From Caryophanales bacterium UBA4951 (GTDB lineage: Bacteria; Bacillota_I; Bacilli_A; RFN20; CAG-826), in contig DHAP01000001.1 of the NCBI GenBank assembly GCA_002397465.1, positions 1 through 64,000 on the forward strand: DNA of 64,000 nucleotides. Reading direction: 5' to 3'. Shown here piece after piece: positions 25,229 to 34,123 of the stretch. Position 1 is the stretch's first letter. Every line of letters begins with the position of its first letter. The notes beneath the pieces were generated by a model. That model made no database searches. It had not been told where the DNA came from and saw nothing but the letters and a program-made list of their open reading frames with translations. The position numbers and the translations under genes were made by a program.

Positions 25229-26209
25229 TTACCTGAGCTTCCTGACCATCCAGTTGGAGATGAACTGCAAGGCGGCAACCACCAATAGTAACGGTAGTAA
25301 CATCGATCCGGCGTAGTCGAAATAACCGGCCGAGATGTTGTCCTGAAGAATGGTGATATAGCCACCGAAACCAACATAAGAAAGGATGACTGAGGCCCTG
25401 ATGTTGATCTCAAGGGTGTAGATGAAATAGGCGAAGAACATCGGCTTGACTTCTGGGTGCAGGCCCAGGTTCACGTTTTGGAGGGAGCGTCCACCGCTGG
25501 CCCTTATGGCCTCAAATGGCGACATCTCCAATGTTTCGATGAACTCATACATCATCTGGTACATGATGCCGATTGTGAAAACGGCGATTGTGAGGACGCC
25601 ATCGATGTTGTTGGCGATGGAGAAAATCTGGGAGATCAATAGACCGACAAGGAACATCGGGATGGTTCTGATCAAGTCGTTTATCAAACGGACTGGGGTC
25701 CTGATCCAAGGATTGGAGGTGACGTTACGGGCGCATAGATAATAAACGGGGATGGAAATCAAGCTTCCTAGAAGCGTGCCAAGAAAGCAAATCTCGAAAA
25801 GGTGCCAGAAGCTGGTCGTGAAAGTGTTCCAGCTATAGGCCCACCACCCGGCGATGGTTTTTGTGCGAAGGGGCGATGGGGTGAAAAGGGAAGCGAATGC
25901 CTCAAAGAACGCCGACCAGGTAAAACGAATTGTCCTTTGCTTGATCGAAAGGAAACAAATGAGGAGGACCACCGCCATCAAAGCGACCCAAAACCAGAAT
26001 TTGATCGGGCGCTTTTTGCTTATCGTCCTCATCATGCTGCCATCTTGTTTTTCGGAGATGTCGACGCTCACTTCTTTATAGGAGATTTTGGCGTCGAAAG
26101 CCTTGACTCTGGCGTTGCAGCTGGAGAAGCCTTTATAGATAGGGCCAGACTCCCATTTTTTCTTTCTTTCGAGTTTGGCCGCGATTATTTCTTCTTTCGT
26201 TCTCTTCAT
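25229..26209 (-). CDS. phnE: Phosphonate-type ABC transporter permease (first PhnE)
   Basis: A 326-residue permease with an extra charged N-terminal extension of about 70 residues before helix 1 (FWFWVALMAVVLLICFL). The EAA loop is AIRASGGRSLQNVNLGLHPE, and IRTIPMFLVGLLI is typical of PhnE. The ATG at 26209 starts directly after the phnC stop and has AGGTG upstream; an in-frame start 54 bases earlier would lie inside phnC and is less likely. The extension may contact the ATPase or a regulator. Confidence 0.87.
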   Translation of the reverse strand: MKRTKEEIIAAKLERKKKWESGPIYKGFSSCNARVKAFDAKISYKEVSVDISEKQDGSMMRTISKKRPIKFWFWVALMAVVLLICFLSIKQRTIRFTWSAFFEAFASLFTPSPLRTKTIAGWWAYSWNTFTTSFWHLFEICFLGTLLGSLISIPVYYLCARNVTSNPWIRTPVRLINDLIRTIPMFLVGLLISQIFSIANNIDGVLTIAVFTIGIMYQMMYEFIETLEMSPFEAIRASGGRSLQNVNLGLHPEVKPMFFAYFIYTLEINIRASVILSYVGFGGYITILQDNISAGYFDYAGSMLLPLLLVVAALQFISNWMVRKLR

Positions 26210-26210
26210 C

Positions 26211-27014
26211 TTATTCACCTGCCGGCTCATCAGGTATTTCCTGAACTTCGTCGATGTTTCCAAGCTTTTCGTTGCTGGATAATGAACGGCCGTAAATCTT
26301 GATGCAGACTTCGTCAGTCACTTCCTCGGGCTTTCCGTCAAAGACTATTTTGCCAGCCCTGATGCCGATGATCCTCGAAGAGTATTTCTTCGCGAGGTCA
26401 ACGTGATGCATATTGGCCAAAATAGTGATGCCCATGCGGTTGATTCTTGTGAAATCGTTCATGACTGAAAGGGTTGTGACCGGATCGAGAGAGGCGACCG
26501 GCTCATCGGCCAAAATCAGTTTTGGCTCCTGAGTGAGGCTTCTTGCCAAGGCGACTCTTTGCTGCTGACCGCCTGATAATTGGTCGGCCCTGACATAGGC
26601 TTTGTCAAGAATGCCGAACTTATCCAAAGAACGAAGGGCCAGCATCTTTTCTTCTTTGCTGTAAATCCCGAATATCGTATCGAAGGTATTGTGGTAGCCG
26701 ACACGCCCTGCGAGGACGTTTTTGTAGACGCTTGACCTTTTGACGAGGTTGAAGGACTGGAAGATCATCCCGATGTTCCTTCTCTCTTCGCGCAAGGCCT
26801 TGCCTTTGAGCTTTGAAATATCGACCCCATCCACCAAAATCTCACCCGCTTGGATGTCATGCATCCTGTTTATGCAGCGGATGAGGGTGGATTTGCCCGC
26901 GCCAGAAAGGCCGATTATGGAGACGAACTCCCCATCGTTTATGGTAAGGCTGACGTCCGAGAGGGCTTTATACCCATTGGAGTAAACCTTGTCTACGTGT
27001 TTGAGTTCGATCAT
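26211..27014 (-). CDS. phnC: Phosphonate-type ABC transporter ATPase
   Basis: A 267-residue ABC ATPase. Walker A is GLSGAGKST, the Q-loop is FQSFNLV, the signature is LSGGQQQRVALARSL, Walker B is LILADEP and the switch His is in ANMHHVD. It matches PhnC. No C-P lyase gene occurs in the window, so the operon supplies uptake only. It lies 47 bases after phnD. Confidence 0.92.
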   Translation of the reverse strand: MIELKHVDKVYSNGYKALSDVSLTINDGEFVSIIGLSGAGKSTLIRCINRMHDIQAGEILVDGVDISKLKGKALREERRNIGMIFQSFNLVKRSSVYKNVLAGRVGYHNTFDTIFGIYSKEEKMLALRSLDKFGILDKAYVRADQLSGGQQQRVALARSLTQEPKLILADEPVASLDPVTTLSVMNDFTRINRMGITILANMHHVDLAKKYSSRIIGIRAGKIVFDGKPEEVTDEVCIKIYGRSLSSNEKLGNIDEVQEIPDEPAGE

Positions 27015-27061
27015 GATGATGCCTTTCTGTGCGCGGTTGAAATCAAAATTTAGACTAGAGA

Positions 27062-28243
27062 TCAGCTATTGGTGTGTTCCTGTGTCCAGGTATACATCTC
27101 TCTGGCCTTGTCATAATCACTGTCAGAAGCATCCTTGTATCCGGTGTGGCTGTAGATCTGATAGAGATAATAGGCAGCGGTTCCTTCGGTGTTTTTGTCA
27201 CCATCGGCGGCCGCGGCTTTGAGAGCGACCTTGATGGCGTTCCTCATGCCGTCGTCGGTGTCTTTGTAGACGGAGACGGTGTCGTTCATGATTGGGTCAG
27301 TGATGGCAATGGTATAGGTCTTGTCAAAGACTGCCGGATCATTGTGGTAGGCCGAGGTATCGGTGACATAGGCTGCGCCGTAACGTGTGTCGAAGTAGCC
27401 AAGGGTGACGTCGATCGTGCCATCCATGATCTTGGTGACGGCTTCGTTGTAGGTGCCCTGTTTGGTCGAGATGATGGCTTTGTCTTTGTCACTGTCGGAA
27501 AGGCTGTTGTAAGTGTCTTTGTCAACAAAGCCTTTGGTGTAGCCGGCGTCATAGAAAAGCTTGTTAGGATAGACATATCCGCTGGAAGAGCCGGTCTCCA
27601 TGATTCCGACGATGGCTTTGCTGTCATGAACCTCTTTGAGGGTGACGGTTCCGTCATGGTCCAAATCAAGATCGGTCAATCCGAGTTGCTCGCGGTATTC
27701 GTCTCTGAGGCAATAGACAACGCCGGAGTAATAGCTGACGGTGGTCGTCGATTGCTCGCCGTGATATGAATAGGCTTCGGAGGCATTGGCGCTCGTGACG
27801 GCAGCACCACTCGAGGTGATTTCGCCGTTCATGGCTTTTCTTTGAGTCTCTTTGGCATCATCGGTGAATCCTGGGAAATCATCGGCTTGGACTTTGTATC
27901 CGGCGCGGGCGGCAGAGAGCAAGACGTCGACTTTGCCAGGATTCTCCAAGGAGACCTGAGCGTAGTTGGCGGCTGGTAAGAAAGCTCCGTCGACCTGTCC
28001 TGAGACTAGGGCCGAGGTCGTGGCGCTATAAGAGGCGCCGACATCGATTTCGAACTCATAGCCGCTGACATAGGAATTGAGGAATGGAACGAGCGAATCG
28101 GCAAGCGGGGTCAATTTGCTGGCGTCCACAGATGGTACTAATTGAAGATGGATAGTCTTGGTAGAACTGGAGCCGTCGCATCCAGTCAAGGCAGCTGACA
28201 TTACGAGCCCGCCCAGCACAAAGAAACTCAGACTTTTTCTCAT
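27062..28243 (-). CDS. phnD: Phosphate/phosphonate-type substrate-binding lipoprotein
   Basis: A 393-residue lipoprotein of the PhnD (PBPb) type. The signal peptide ends with lipobox ALTGC, so the mature protein is anchored on the outer face of the membrane. The fold follows the two-lobe PhnD type with FEIDVGASYSATTSALVSGQVDGAFLPAANY. The ATG at 28243 has AAGGA seven bases upstream; 18 in-frame codons upstream are not likely translated. Ligand specificity is open (phosphonate, phosphite, phosphate ester). Confidence 0.88.
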   Translation of the reverse strand: MRKSLSFFVLGGLVMSAALTGCDGSSSTKTIHLQLVPSVDASKLTPLADSLVPFLNSYVSGYEFEIDVGASYSATTSALVSGQVDGAFLPAANYAQVSLENPGKVDVLLSAARAGYKVQADDFPGFTDDAKETQRKAMNGEITSSGAAVTSANASEAYSYHGEQSTTTVSYYSGVVYCLRDEYREQLGLTDLDLDHDGTVTLKEVHDSKAIVGIMETGSSSGYVYPNKLFYDAGYTKGFVDKDTYNSLSDSDKDKAIISTKQGTYNEAVTKIMDGTIDVTLGYFDTRYGAAYVTDTSAYHNDPAVFDKTYTIAITDPIMNDTVSVYKDTDDGMRNAIKVALKAAAADGDKNTEGTAAYYLYQIYSHTGYKDASDSDYDKAREMYTWTQEHTNS

Positions 28244-28585
28244 TTGTTTTTCCTTTTGAGGGATCCCCTCATTGAATGGCATTCGGGCTATATGCAAGCC
28301 TTAAAAAGAGTGAACAACTCCCCTTGTCCGCGCGTGACTTGGAGTGAAGATCTCTCGCATGCTTGTTTTTGCCTTTTTGCAATAAAATAGTAGTCCATCC
28401 GAAATACGAAAAAAGTTTTTTTCGGAGTTAAAGCCATTGAAAACGCTTTGCCTCAGTTTTTCTTTAACATCCAAATATTGTTGGCGCATACTATAGAGTT
28501 CGCCACCGATAACAAGGACATCATATCGACGTTATTAAAAAAGTAAACCCCCAATCAATTATTTATTGATTTTTTTATACAGCGT
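28244..28585. other. Intergenic region upstream of phnD
   Basis: About 340 bases without a gene. It holds the phnD leader and a hairpin at 28398-28426 (TCCGAAA with TTTCGGA, with A/T runs inside) that could end transcription in either direction. No known riboswitch fold was recognised. The phnD promoter is not clear by eye. Confidence 0.5.
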
Positions 28586-30106
28586 CTAAGCCTTTGTTTC
28601 GACAGGCTCTAGCTTTGTTTTGCGCAAATCGATTTCTTTGAAGGCTTTTTTGATATACGAAGGCACGAACATGTAGTAGCAGGAAATGGCCAAAACCCAG
28701 CTGATGGGCCAAGTCGACCAAAGCCATGGAAGCGTGTGGAAGAACTCCACGTTGTTCCATAAGGTAAGTATGAAGACAATTCTGAAAACCGTGACGGCCA
28801 AAAAGGTGATGACGGTCGGCGTGTTCGGATGGCCTAGACCCCTGCAGAAGGCCGAGGTATTGTCCATCCAGCCATCAAGGAAATAAGTAAGGCCGACCAA
28901 TAGAAGCCTTTCCCTTCCTACCTCCAGGGCCTGTTCATACATCGCATGGGCCTCTTCTACGCTCACGCCCTCGCTTAAAAAAGAGCTCTCAGGGATGAAG
29001 ATGCTGAGCAAAGGCTGATACAAAAGCACGCAGATGCCGCCAAGGCTCAACCCCAAAACGCCAGAGCAGGCCAACGACATCCACAAAGCTTTTTTGATGT
29101 TCTCTTTGTTTCCGGCCCCATAGTTTTGGGCGACGATGGCCACCACCGCGGTCGAAAAAGAGTTCATGACGATATAGATATATCCTTCGATCTGGATTGA
29201 GGCGCTATTGCCGGAAACTGCGACATCCTCGCTCAAAACCCCAGGAATCGAGAACGAATTGACGCTCGACTGGATGAAGACGTTGCTGACTGAGAAAACG
29301 AATGACTGAAGGCCGGCTGGGATGCCGTTGATCAAAATCTCTTTTGTCTCATCTTTGTATAATTTCGCGCCTTTGAAGGTGAAATATGCAAAGGTCGATT
29401 TATCGTGTTTCATGAGGAAAAGGACGATAAGGATGGCCTCGACGGCTTGGGAGATGACAGTCGTCATGCCCACCGCGGAGACATCGTCGCCATTGGAATT
29501 CATATGGAAGCCAATGACGAAAAGAAAATTGAGGGCCACGTTAAGGATTCCACAGGCCAGCAAAGCGTATAAAGGACGTTTGCTGTCGCCCATGGCCCTG
29601 AGGCAAGAAGCCCCGAAGTTGAAGACCATGAGAAACGGAAGGCCGATGAAATACCATTGGAGGTAAATCGTCGAATAGGCGATGTACTGTTTTGGGGTCT
29701 GCATCCATTCTAAGAGAGTCGGAGCCAAAAAGTATCCGATGAAGGCCATGGCAATGCCGAAAATGACGCTGAGGATCATCGCGCTTTCGATGGCCTTGTG
29801 AGCCTTCTCAGGATTGTTCTGTCCCTTGGCTTTTGCCACCACCACGTTGGCCCCAACCGAAACCCCGACGAAAAGGCCTATCAATAGGTTGATGAGCGAA
29901 CTGTTGGAACTGATAGCGTCGAAGGAGTTATGACCGCCCCCGAAATTGGAGACGACATACTGGTCCATTGAGCTATAAAGAAGCTGAAACAAAGAAAGCA
30001 AAAGAATAGGAATGGTGAAGACAATCATCTTCTTGAAGAGATTGCCTGTGGTAAGGTCTATCTCGCGACTCCAGAACCCGTTTTTCTTTTCGCTTGGATT
30101 AGCCAT
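28586..30106 (-). CDS. MATE-family efflux transporter
   Basis: A 506-residue, 12-helix exporter of the MATE superfamily (MatE repeats in each half). Visible features are GNLFKKMIVFTIPILLLSLFQLLYSSMDQYVV at helix 1 (given as three pieces GNLFKKMIVF, TIPILLLSLF, YSSMDQYVV), a central PLYALLACGILNVALNFLF segment and a second-half start GIPAGLQSFVFSVSN. It exports cationic drugs or metabolites with Na+ or H+ exchange; substrate unknown. No clear Shine-Dalgarno sequence precedes the ATG. It is separated from the upstream SDR gene by a terminator. Confidence 0.9.
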   Translation of the reverse strand: MANPSEKKNGFWSREIDLTTGNLFKKMIVFTIPILLLSLFQLLYSSMDQYVVSNFGGGHNSFDAISSNSSLINLLIGLFVGVSVGANVVVAKAKGQNNPEKAHKAIESAMILSVIFGIAMAFIGYFLAPTLLEWMQTPKQYIAYSTIYLQWYFIGLPFLMVFNFGASCLRAMGDSKRPLYALLACGILNVALNFLFVIGFHMNSNGDDVSAVGMTTVISQAVEAILIVLFLMKHDKSTFAYFTFKGAKLYKDETKEILINGIPAGLQSFVFSVSNVFIQSSVNSFSIPGVLSEDVAVSGNSASIQIEGYIYIVMNSFSTAVVAIVAQNYGAGNKENIKKALWMSLACSGVLGLSLGGICVLLYQPLLSIFIPESSFLSEGVSVEEAHAMYEQALEVGRERLLLVGLTYFLDGWMDNTSAFCRGLGHPNTPTVITFLAVTVFRIVFILTLWNNVEFFHTLPWLWSTWPISWVLAISCYYMFVPSYIKKAFKEIDLRKTKLEPVETKA

Positions 30107-30133
30107 GCAATGGATATCCTAAGCCTTTAAAAA

Positions 30134-30177
30134 CAAATAAAAAGAAAAGGGCTTCATTAACTCTTTGAAAGCCCTTT
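30134..30177 (-). terminator. Terminator of the SDR gene
   Basis: On the minus strand AAAGGGCTT and AAGCCCTTT form a 9-bp stem followed by a T-rich tail (30145-30134). Confidence 0.75.
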
Positions 30178-30192
30178 CAAATGTCTAGCGGC

Positions 30193-30984
30193 TCACTTCT
30201 CGTCGACGATTGGCGAGGTGATGTTCTTCATGAGGTGACGGACGCACTTCCTTGAAAGAATGCGGACGTCGAAGGCCCTCCGTTTGTTCTTGAAGCCAGG
30301 GATGACCACCACTTTGCCTTTCATGAGGGCTTTATAAGCCTCGTTTGCGGCCTTTTGGGGGTCGATTGGCTTGAACTTCTTGACGATCTTGGATTTGTCC
30401 ATTCCGCTCTCTTCGAGGAACTCGGTCCTGATTGGGCCGGGGCAGAAGCAGGAAATGATGACTCCGCTCTTCTCTTCTTCGACCGCCAGGGCCTCGGTGA
30501 AAGAAAGAACAAAGGATTTTGAGGCATAGAAAACCGCGAGGTTTGGTCCGGGCTGGAAGGCCGCGGTCGAGGAAACGTTCATGATATAGCCATGATGTTT
30601 CTCATTCATGTCATGAAGGAACAAATAGGTAAGATCGAGCGGCGTGACGATATCCAACTGGACGTTTGTCTCATTGTCGACGGCGCTGGAATTCTTGAAC
30701 GGGCCAAAGGTTCCGCCTGAGGCGTTGTTGACCAAAACCTCGACGTTTATCTTATGTTCACGGCAGAACGAGTAAATGTTCTCAGCCGAGTTTCCATCAC
30801 GAAGGTCGATCTCAATCGTCTCGACTTTGACGCCATAAGAATCAACCAATCTCTTTTTGGCAGAAGAAAGAGCCCCGCCATCTTTGCCAACCAAGACAAG
30901 GTCATGATGATGCCTAGCAAATTCCTCAGCCAAGGCAAAGCCCATTCCGGTCGAAGCCCCTGTTATCAAAGTGACGTGTTCCAT
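30193..30984 (-). CDS. Short-chain dehydrogenase/reductase
   Basis: A 263-residue classical SDR with NAD(P)-binding TGASTGMG near the N-terminus, NNASGG, the catalytic Ser in MNVSSTAA and YASKS (Tyr, Lys). It is similar to the YqjQ/DltE-like oxidoreductases of Bacillota; the substrate is unknown. GAGGAAGG lies three bases before the ATG, and TATAAT lies 22 bases upstream of the ATG. It is a single-gene unit with a terminator. Confidence 0.88.
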   Translation of the reverse strand: MEHVTLITGASTGMGFALAEEFARHHHDLVLVGKDGGALSSAKKRLVDSYGVKVETIEIDLRDGNSAENIYSFCREHKINVEVLVNNASGGTFGPFKNSSAVDNETNVQLDIVTPLDLTYLFLHDMNEKHHGYIMNVSSTAAFQPGPNLAVFYASKSFVLSFTEALAVEEEKSGVIISCFCPGPIRTEFLEESGMDKSKIVKKFKPIDPQKAANEAYKALMKGKVVVIPGFKNKRRAFDVRILSRKCVRHLMKNITSPIVDEK

Positions 30985-31166
30985 AAGCCTTCCTCTTTTT
31001 AAAACATTATAGGGTTTGAAGAATATTTTTAAAGAGAAAATGTCTCTTACTTTCCTTGTTTTATTAGTGGAAAATTAACCATCATATCTATCTTTTTGAA
31101 CTAGTGGTTGCTTTTTAAACCATCAATATGAGTCTTAAGGGTCTTAACAAATAATGAAAATAATCC

Positions 31167-31195
31167 TTTACATCCTGACGAATTCTTGTTTAATT
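31167..31195 (+). promoter_or_regulatory. Putative promoter of the lysine-riboswitch transcript
   Basis: TTTACA, a 17-bp spacer and TTAATT, about 37 bases before the aptamer. The -10 is weak. Confidence 0.4.
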
Positions 31196-31231
31196 CATGT
31201 GTCCAAGGAAACTTGGGCGATAAAGCAAAAT

Positions 31232-31362
31232 AGAGGCGCGGACAGCCAATAGCTTGAATAAAGCGAGGGGCCGACCGCCGAAAGAACTCCCTTAAAGGAG
31301 GATCTTGGGCGAACGGAGAACATCCGTTCGACTGTCACCCGCGAAACGGGTGGAGAGCTATT
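31232..31362 (+). ncRNA. Lysine riboswitch (L box)
   Basis: The conserved L-box landmarks occur in order: AGAGGCGC at the start, GCCGAAAG, GGGCGAACG, GACTGTCA and GGAGAGCTAT at the end, with P4 and P5 hairpins (CCCGCGAAACGGGT) between. A terminator hairpin (31394-31415) follows. Lysine binding would favour termination, so the downstream transporter is made when lysine is scarce. Confidence 0.92.
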
Positions 31363-31393
31363 GCTTACTAAATGCGCATTTTTGCGTTTTGAG

Positions 31394-31426
31394 GTAGCAA
31401 TGGGCTCATTGCTACTTTTCTTTTTT
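31394..31426 (+). terminator. Riboswitch expression-platform terminator
   Basis: GTAGCAATG and CATTGCTAC form a 9-bp stem with loop GGCT, followed by a T-rich tail. GAGCTATTGCTTAC at the aptamer end can pair alternatively with the stem, giving the anti-terminator. Confidence 0.85.
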
Positions 31427-31436
31427 GGAGGTAATT

Positions 31437-32288
31437 ATGAAAAACGGAAAAGCGCTTTGCAGTCTATTATTATTGTCGATGTTCGCAATGTCGGGTTGTT
31501 CCACCACAATGAGCAATGACTCCTTGATCGTCGGTATCGAGTGTGCCTATGCCCCATTCAACTGGATCGATAAGACCAGCAATTCCTACAATATGCCGAT
31601 ATCCAACCATTCAGGGCAATATGCCGATGGCTTCGATGTCCAAATCGCCAAACAGCTCGGCCAGGAATTAGGCAAAGAAGTGACGATCGTCCAGACTCCG
31701 TGGGAGAGTCTCATCGCCGATCTGCAAACCGGGAACATCAATTGCATCATCTCTGGAATGACCGATACGAACGAAAGAGAACTAAGCATCGATTTCTCCG
31801 ATGAGTACTATCGTTCAGAGTTGGTCCTTATAGTCAAAAAAAGCATCGCGGACGCTCATCCGACAGCCTTAAGCGCCACCGAATTCGGGGACCTCGTGAA
31901 CGGACAGATCATCGTCTCTCAGAAATCCACAGCAACCGATGACATGATCGATATCTTCTCAACCACCTATGGTGCCATTCATGCCACGCCAGTCTCGACC
32001 TTCCCCTTAGCGGCCCAAGACGTCAAGAACGGCTCGGCCTTTGCCATGACGGCCGAACTTCCCGTCGCCAATTCCATCACCTCTTCGATCTCGGAATTAG
32101 GCATTATCCACATCGATCAAAGCATTTTGGGCGAAGACCAATATCAATTAGGTGTTTCGGTTGGCCTGAAGAAAGGCAACAGCGAGCTTCAAAGCCAAAT
32201 CAATTCCGTGATTGACGGCTGGAGCGAATCATGGAAGCTATCGACGATGGAGGCCGCTCTCTCCAGAGCCAGCGCTTTGGAGGAATAA
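31437..32288 (+). CDS. Lysine-type ABC transporter substrate-binding lipoprotein
   Basis: A 283-residue family 3 (SBP_bac_3) amino-acid-binding protein. The signal peptide ends with lipobox AMSGC; the mature part starts with LIVGIECAYAPFNW and continues with DLQTGNINCIISGMTDT. The ATG at 31437 has GGAGG five bases upstream, just after the riboswitch terminator. Riboswitch control marks lysine (or a lysine precursor) as the ligand. The permease starts one base after its stop. Confidence 0.9.
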   Translation: MKNGKALCSLLLLSMFAMSGCSTTMSNDSLIVGIECAYAPFNWIDKTSNSYNMPISNHSGQYADGFDVQIAKQLGQELGKEVTIVQTPWESLIADLQTGNINCIISGMTDTNERELSIDFSDEYYRSELVLIVKKSIADAHPTALSATEFGDLVNGQIIVSQKSTATDDMIDIFSTTYGAIHATPVSTFPLAAQDVKNGSAFAMTAELPVANSITSSISELGIIHIDQSILGEDQYQLGVSVGLKKGNSELQSQINSVIDGWSESWKLSTMEAALSRASALEE

Positions 32289-32289
32289 G

Positions 32290-33069
32290 ATGGATCTCTT
32301 TTCACAAATCGGATATTTGCTTTCCAATTACGGCGATTTCTTTCTCAAAGGCTTAGCCACCACCGTCATCTTGGCCTTGGTCGGCACCGGAGTTGGTCTT
32401 TTCTTGGGAACTTTCCTAGCTTTCGGCGAAAGAATCAAAATCAAAAATGACGCCAAAGGACTCGACAAAGCCTGGCGTTATCTCGTCAAAGGCCTTTGCC
32501 ACGCCTATTCCATCATCATCAGGGGAACCCCGATGATGGTTCAGGCCATGATCTTCAAATACGGATTCCAGGCCATGGGTGTCAATTGGAATTTGATCCT
32601 TCCGGGCGTCGATGTCTTTGATGGTTGGACCATTGCCGGCCTCATTGTCATCTCATTAAACACCACTGCGTATATGTGCGAAGACGTCAACAGCGGTTTA
32701 AATGGCATCGACAAAGGGCAGATTGAAGGAGCCAGAAGCCTTGGAATGTCTCGTTTTCAGACGAATATGTTCATCGCACTTCCTCAGGCTCTTCGTAACT
32801 CCCTTCCGACCATCGGCAACGAGCTCATTATCAACATCAAGGACTCCAGCGTCTTGAACGTCATCGGGGTCAGTGAGCTCTACTTCATGTCCAGCGCGGC
32901 CGCCAACAAAGGATATATGACGATCGCATCATACATAATCGTCGCCATCATTTACCTTTTGTTGACTCTATTGTCTACTGGCGCCCTAAAGCTGATCGAA
33001 AGAAAATTCGATGGCAAAGAGTTCCACTTCTCCTATTTTAGGAACCGTCAGAAAGGAGTGAACGCATGA
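32290..33069 (+). CDS. Lysine-type ABC transporter permease
   Basis: A 259-residue HisM/GlnP-type permease with about five helices. The family motif is GARSLGMSRFQTNMFIALPQ (EAA loop). The N-terminus is LLSNYGDFFLKGLATT. The ATG at 32290 lies one base after the stop of the binding-protein gene with AGGA upstream; a longer in-frame start inside that gene is unlikely. It overlaps the ATPase gene by 4 bases. Confidence 0.9.
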   Translation: MDLFSQIGYLLSNYGDFFLKGLATTVILALVGTGVGLFLGTFLAFGERIKIKNDAKGLDKAWRYLVKGLCHAYSIIIRGTPMMVQAMIFKYGFQAMGVNWNLILPGVDVFDGWTIAGLIVISLNTTAYMCEDVNSGLNGIDKGQIEGARSLGMSRFQTNMFIALPQALRNSLPTIGNELIINIKDSSVLNVIGVSELYFMSSAAANKGYMTIASYIIVAIIYLLLTLLSTGALKLIERKFDGKEFHFSYFRNRQKGVNA

Positions 33070-33791
33070 GCATCCTTGAAATCAAAGACCTTCATAAATC
33101 ATTTGGGAGCAATAACGTCCTCAATGGCATCACTTTCAGTTTGGAAAAAGGCGAATGCGTCGCTTTGCTAGGGCCATCTGGAGGCGGCAAAAGCACTTTG
33201 CTACGCTGCCTGGACCTTTTGGAGAGCCCAACTTCTGGGGATATTCTCTTCAATGGTGAAAGCATCCTCAAAAAAGGCAGCGACCATAATGCCATCCGTA
33301 CCAAAATCGGGATGGTCTTCCAGCAGTTCAACCTCTTCGCCAATTATGACGTCCTCGGCAACTGCGTCCTCGCTCAACGCAAAGTCCTCAAAAGAGGCAA
33401 AAAAGAAGCTGAGGAAATAGCCATCGAAAAGCTGAAGATGGTCGGCTTATATGACAAAATCCACTGCAAAGTCAGCGAGATATCCGGCGGTCAGAAGCAA
33501 AGGGTGGCCATCGCCAGAAGCCTTTGCATGGACCCAGACATCCTTCTCTTCGATGAGCCGACGAGCGCCCTCGATCCTGAAATGGTCGGCGAAGTCCTCG
33601 GCGTCATGAAAGACTTGGCTGAAAAAGGGATGACCATGATGGTCGCGACCCACGAGATGGGTTTTGCCCATGACGTCGCCGATCGGGTCATCTTCATCGA
33701 TGGCGGCCTCATCCGCAAAGAAGGCGGCCCCGCCACTTTCTTCCAAAAAAGCGATGACGAGAGGCTCAACCGCTTCCTCAATCTCAAATAA
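33066..33791 (+). CDS. Lysine-type ABC transporter ATPase
   Basis: A 241-residue polar amino acid ABC ATPase (GlnQ/HisP type). Walker A is GPSGGGKST, the Q-loop is FQQFNLF, the signature is ISGGQKQRVAIARSL, Walker B is ILLFDEPTSALDP and the switch His is in ATHEMGF. It ends the riboswitch-controlled three-gene operon, followed by a strong terminator. Confidence 0.93.
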   Translation: MSILEIKDLHKSFGSNNVLNGITFSLEKGECVALLGPSGGGKSTLLRCLDLLESPTSGDILFNGESILKKGSDHNAIRTKIGMVFQQFNLFANYDVLGNCVLAQRKVLKRGKKEAEEIAIEKLKMVGLYDKIHCKVSEISGGQKQRVAIARSLCMDPDILLFDEPTSALDPEMVGEVLGVMKDLAEKGMTMMVATHEMGFAHDVADRVIFIDGGLIRKEGGPATFFQKSDDERLNRFLNLK

Positions 33792-33803
33792 GCTAAGAAA
33801 AAG

Positions 33804-33829
33804 CCTCGCGGATTCCGCGAGGTTTTTTT
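33804..33829 (+). terminator. Terminator of the lysine transporter operon
   Basis: CCTCGCGG and CCGCGAGG pair with loop ATT, followed by seven T. Confidence 0.9.
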
Positions 33830-33836
33830 GCGTTTG

Positions 33837-33912
33837 TGGTGGCCCAGCCCGGGGATGATCCGGGGACACCAGCCTTTTCAGGGCTGTGCTCTACCAGCTG
33901 AGCTACCGGGCC
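33837..33912 (-). tRNA. tRNA-Phe (anticodon GAA) with unusual T-loop
   Basis: A 76-nt cloverleaf with acceptor GGCCCGG/CTGGGCC and anticodon stem CAGCC/GGCTG with loop CTGAAAA. The T stem is CCCGG/CCGGG and CCA is encoded. The T-loop reads ATCATCC instead of the usual TTCRAxY, so positions 54 and 58 are A and U rather than U and A. Confidence 0.88.
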
Positions 33913-33917
33913 ACAAT

Positions 33918-33994
33918 TGGCGGACCATACGAGATTCGAACTCGTGATCTTCTCCGTGACAGGGAGACATGTTAGACCGCTACACCAATGGTCC
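33918..33994 (-). tRNA. tRNA-Asp (anticodon GUC)
   Basis: A 77-nt cloverleaf with acceptor GGACCAT/ATGGTCC, anticodon stem TCTCC/GGAGA with loop CTGTCAC and T-loop TTCGAAT. CCA is encoded. It is five bases upstream of tRNA-Phe in the same transcript. Confidence 0.93.
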
Positions 33995-34011
33995 AATTGG
34001 CACGCCTAACT

Positions 34012-34040
34012 ATTATCCACACCGCACCTAGCCTTTGCAA
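34012..34040 (-). promoter_or_regulatory. Promoter of the tRNA-Asp/tRNA-Phe unit
   Basis: On the minus strand TTGCAA (34040-34035), a 17-bp spacer and GATAAT (34017-34012), about 18 bases before tRNA-Asp. Confidence 0.6.
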
Positions 34041-34123
34041 GTATTTTAAGGAGCTTTATTCCTTTAATGGCAAGGGGCTTAGAAAAGGCCCTCCCGAGGG
34101 AAGGCCTTGGTGTGTCCGCTCGA

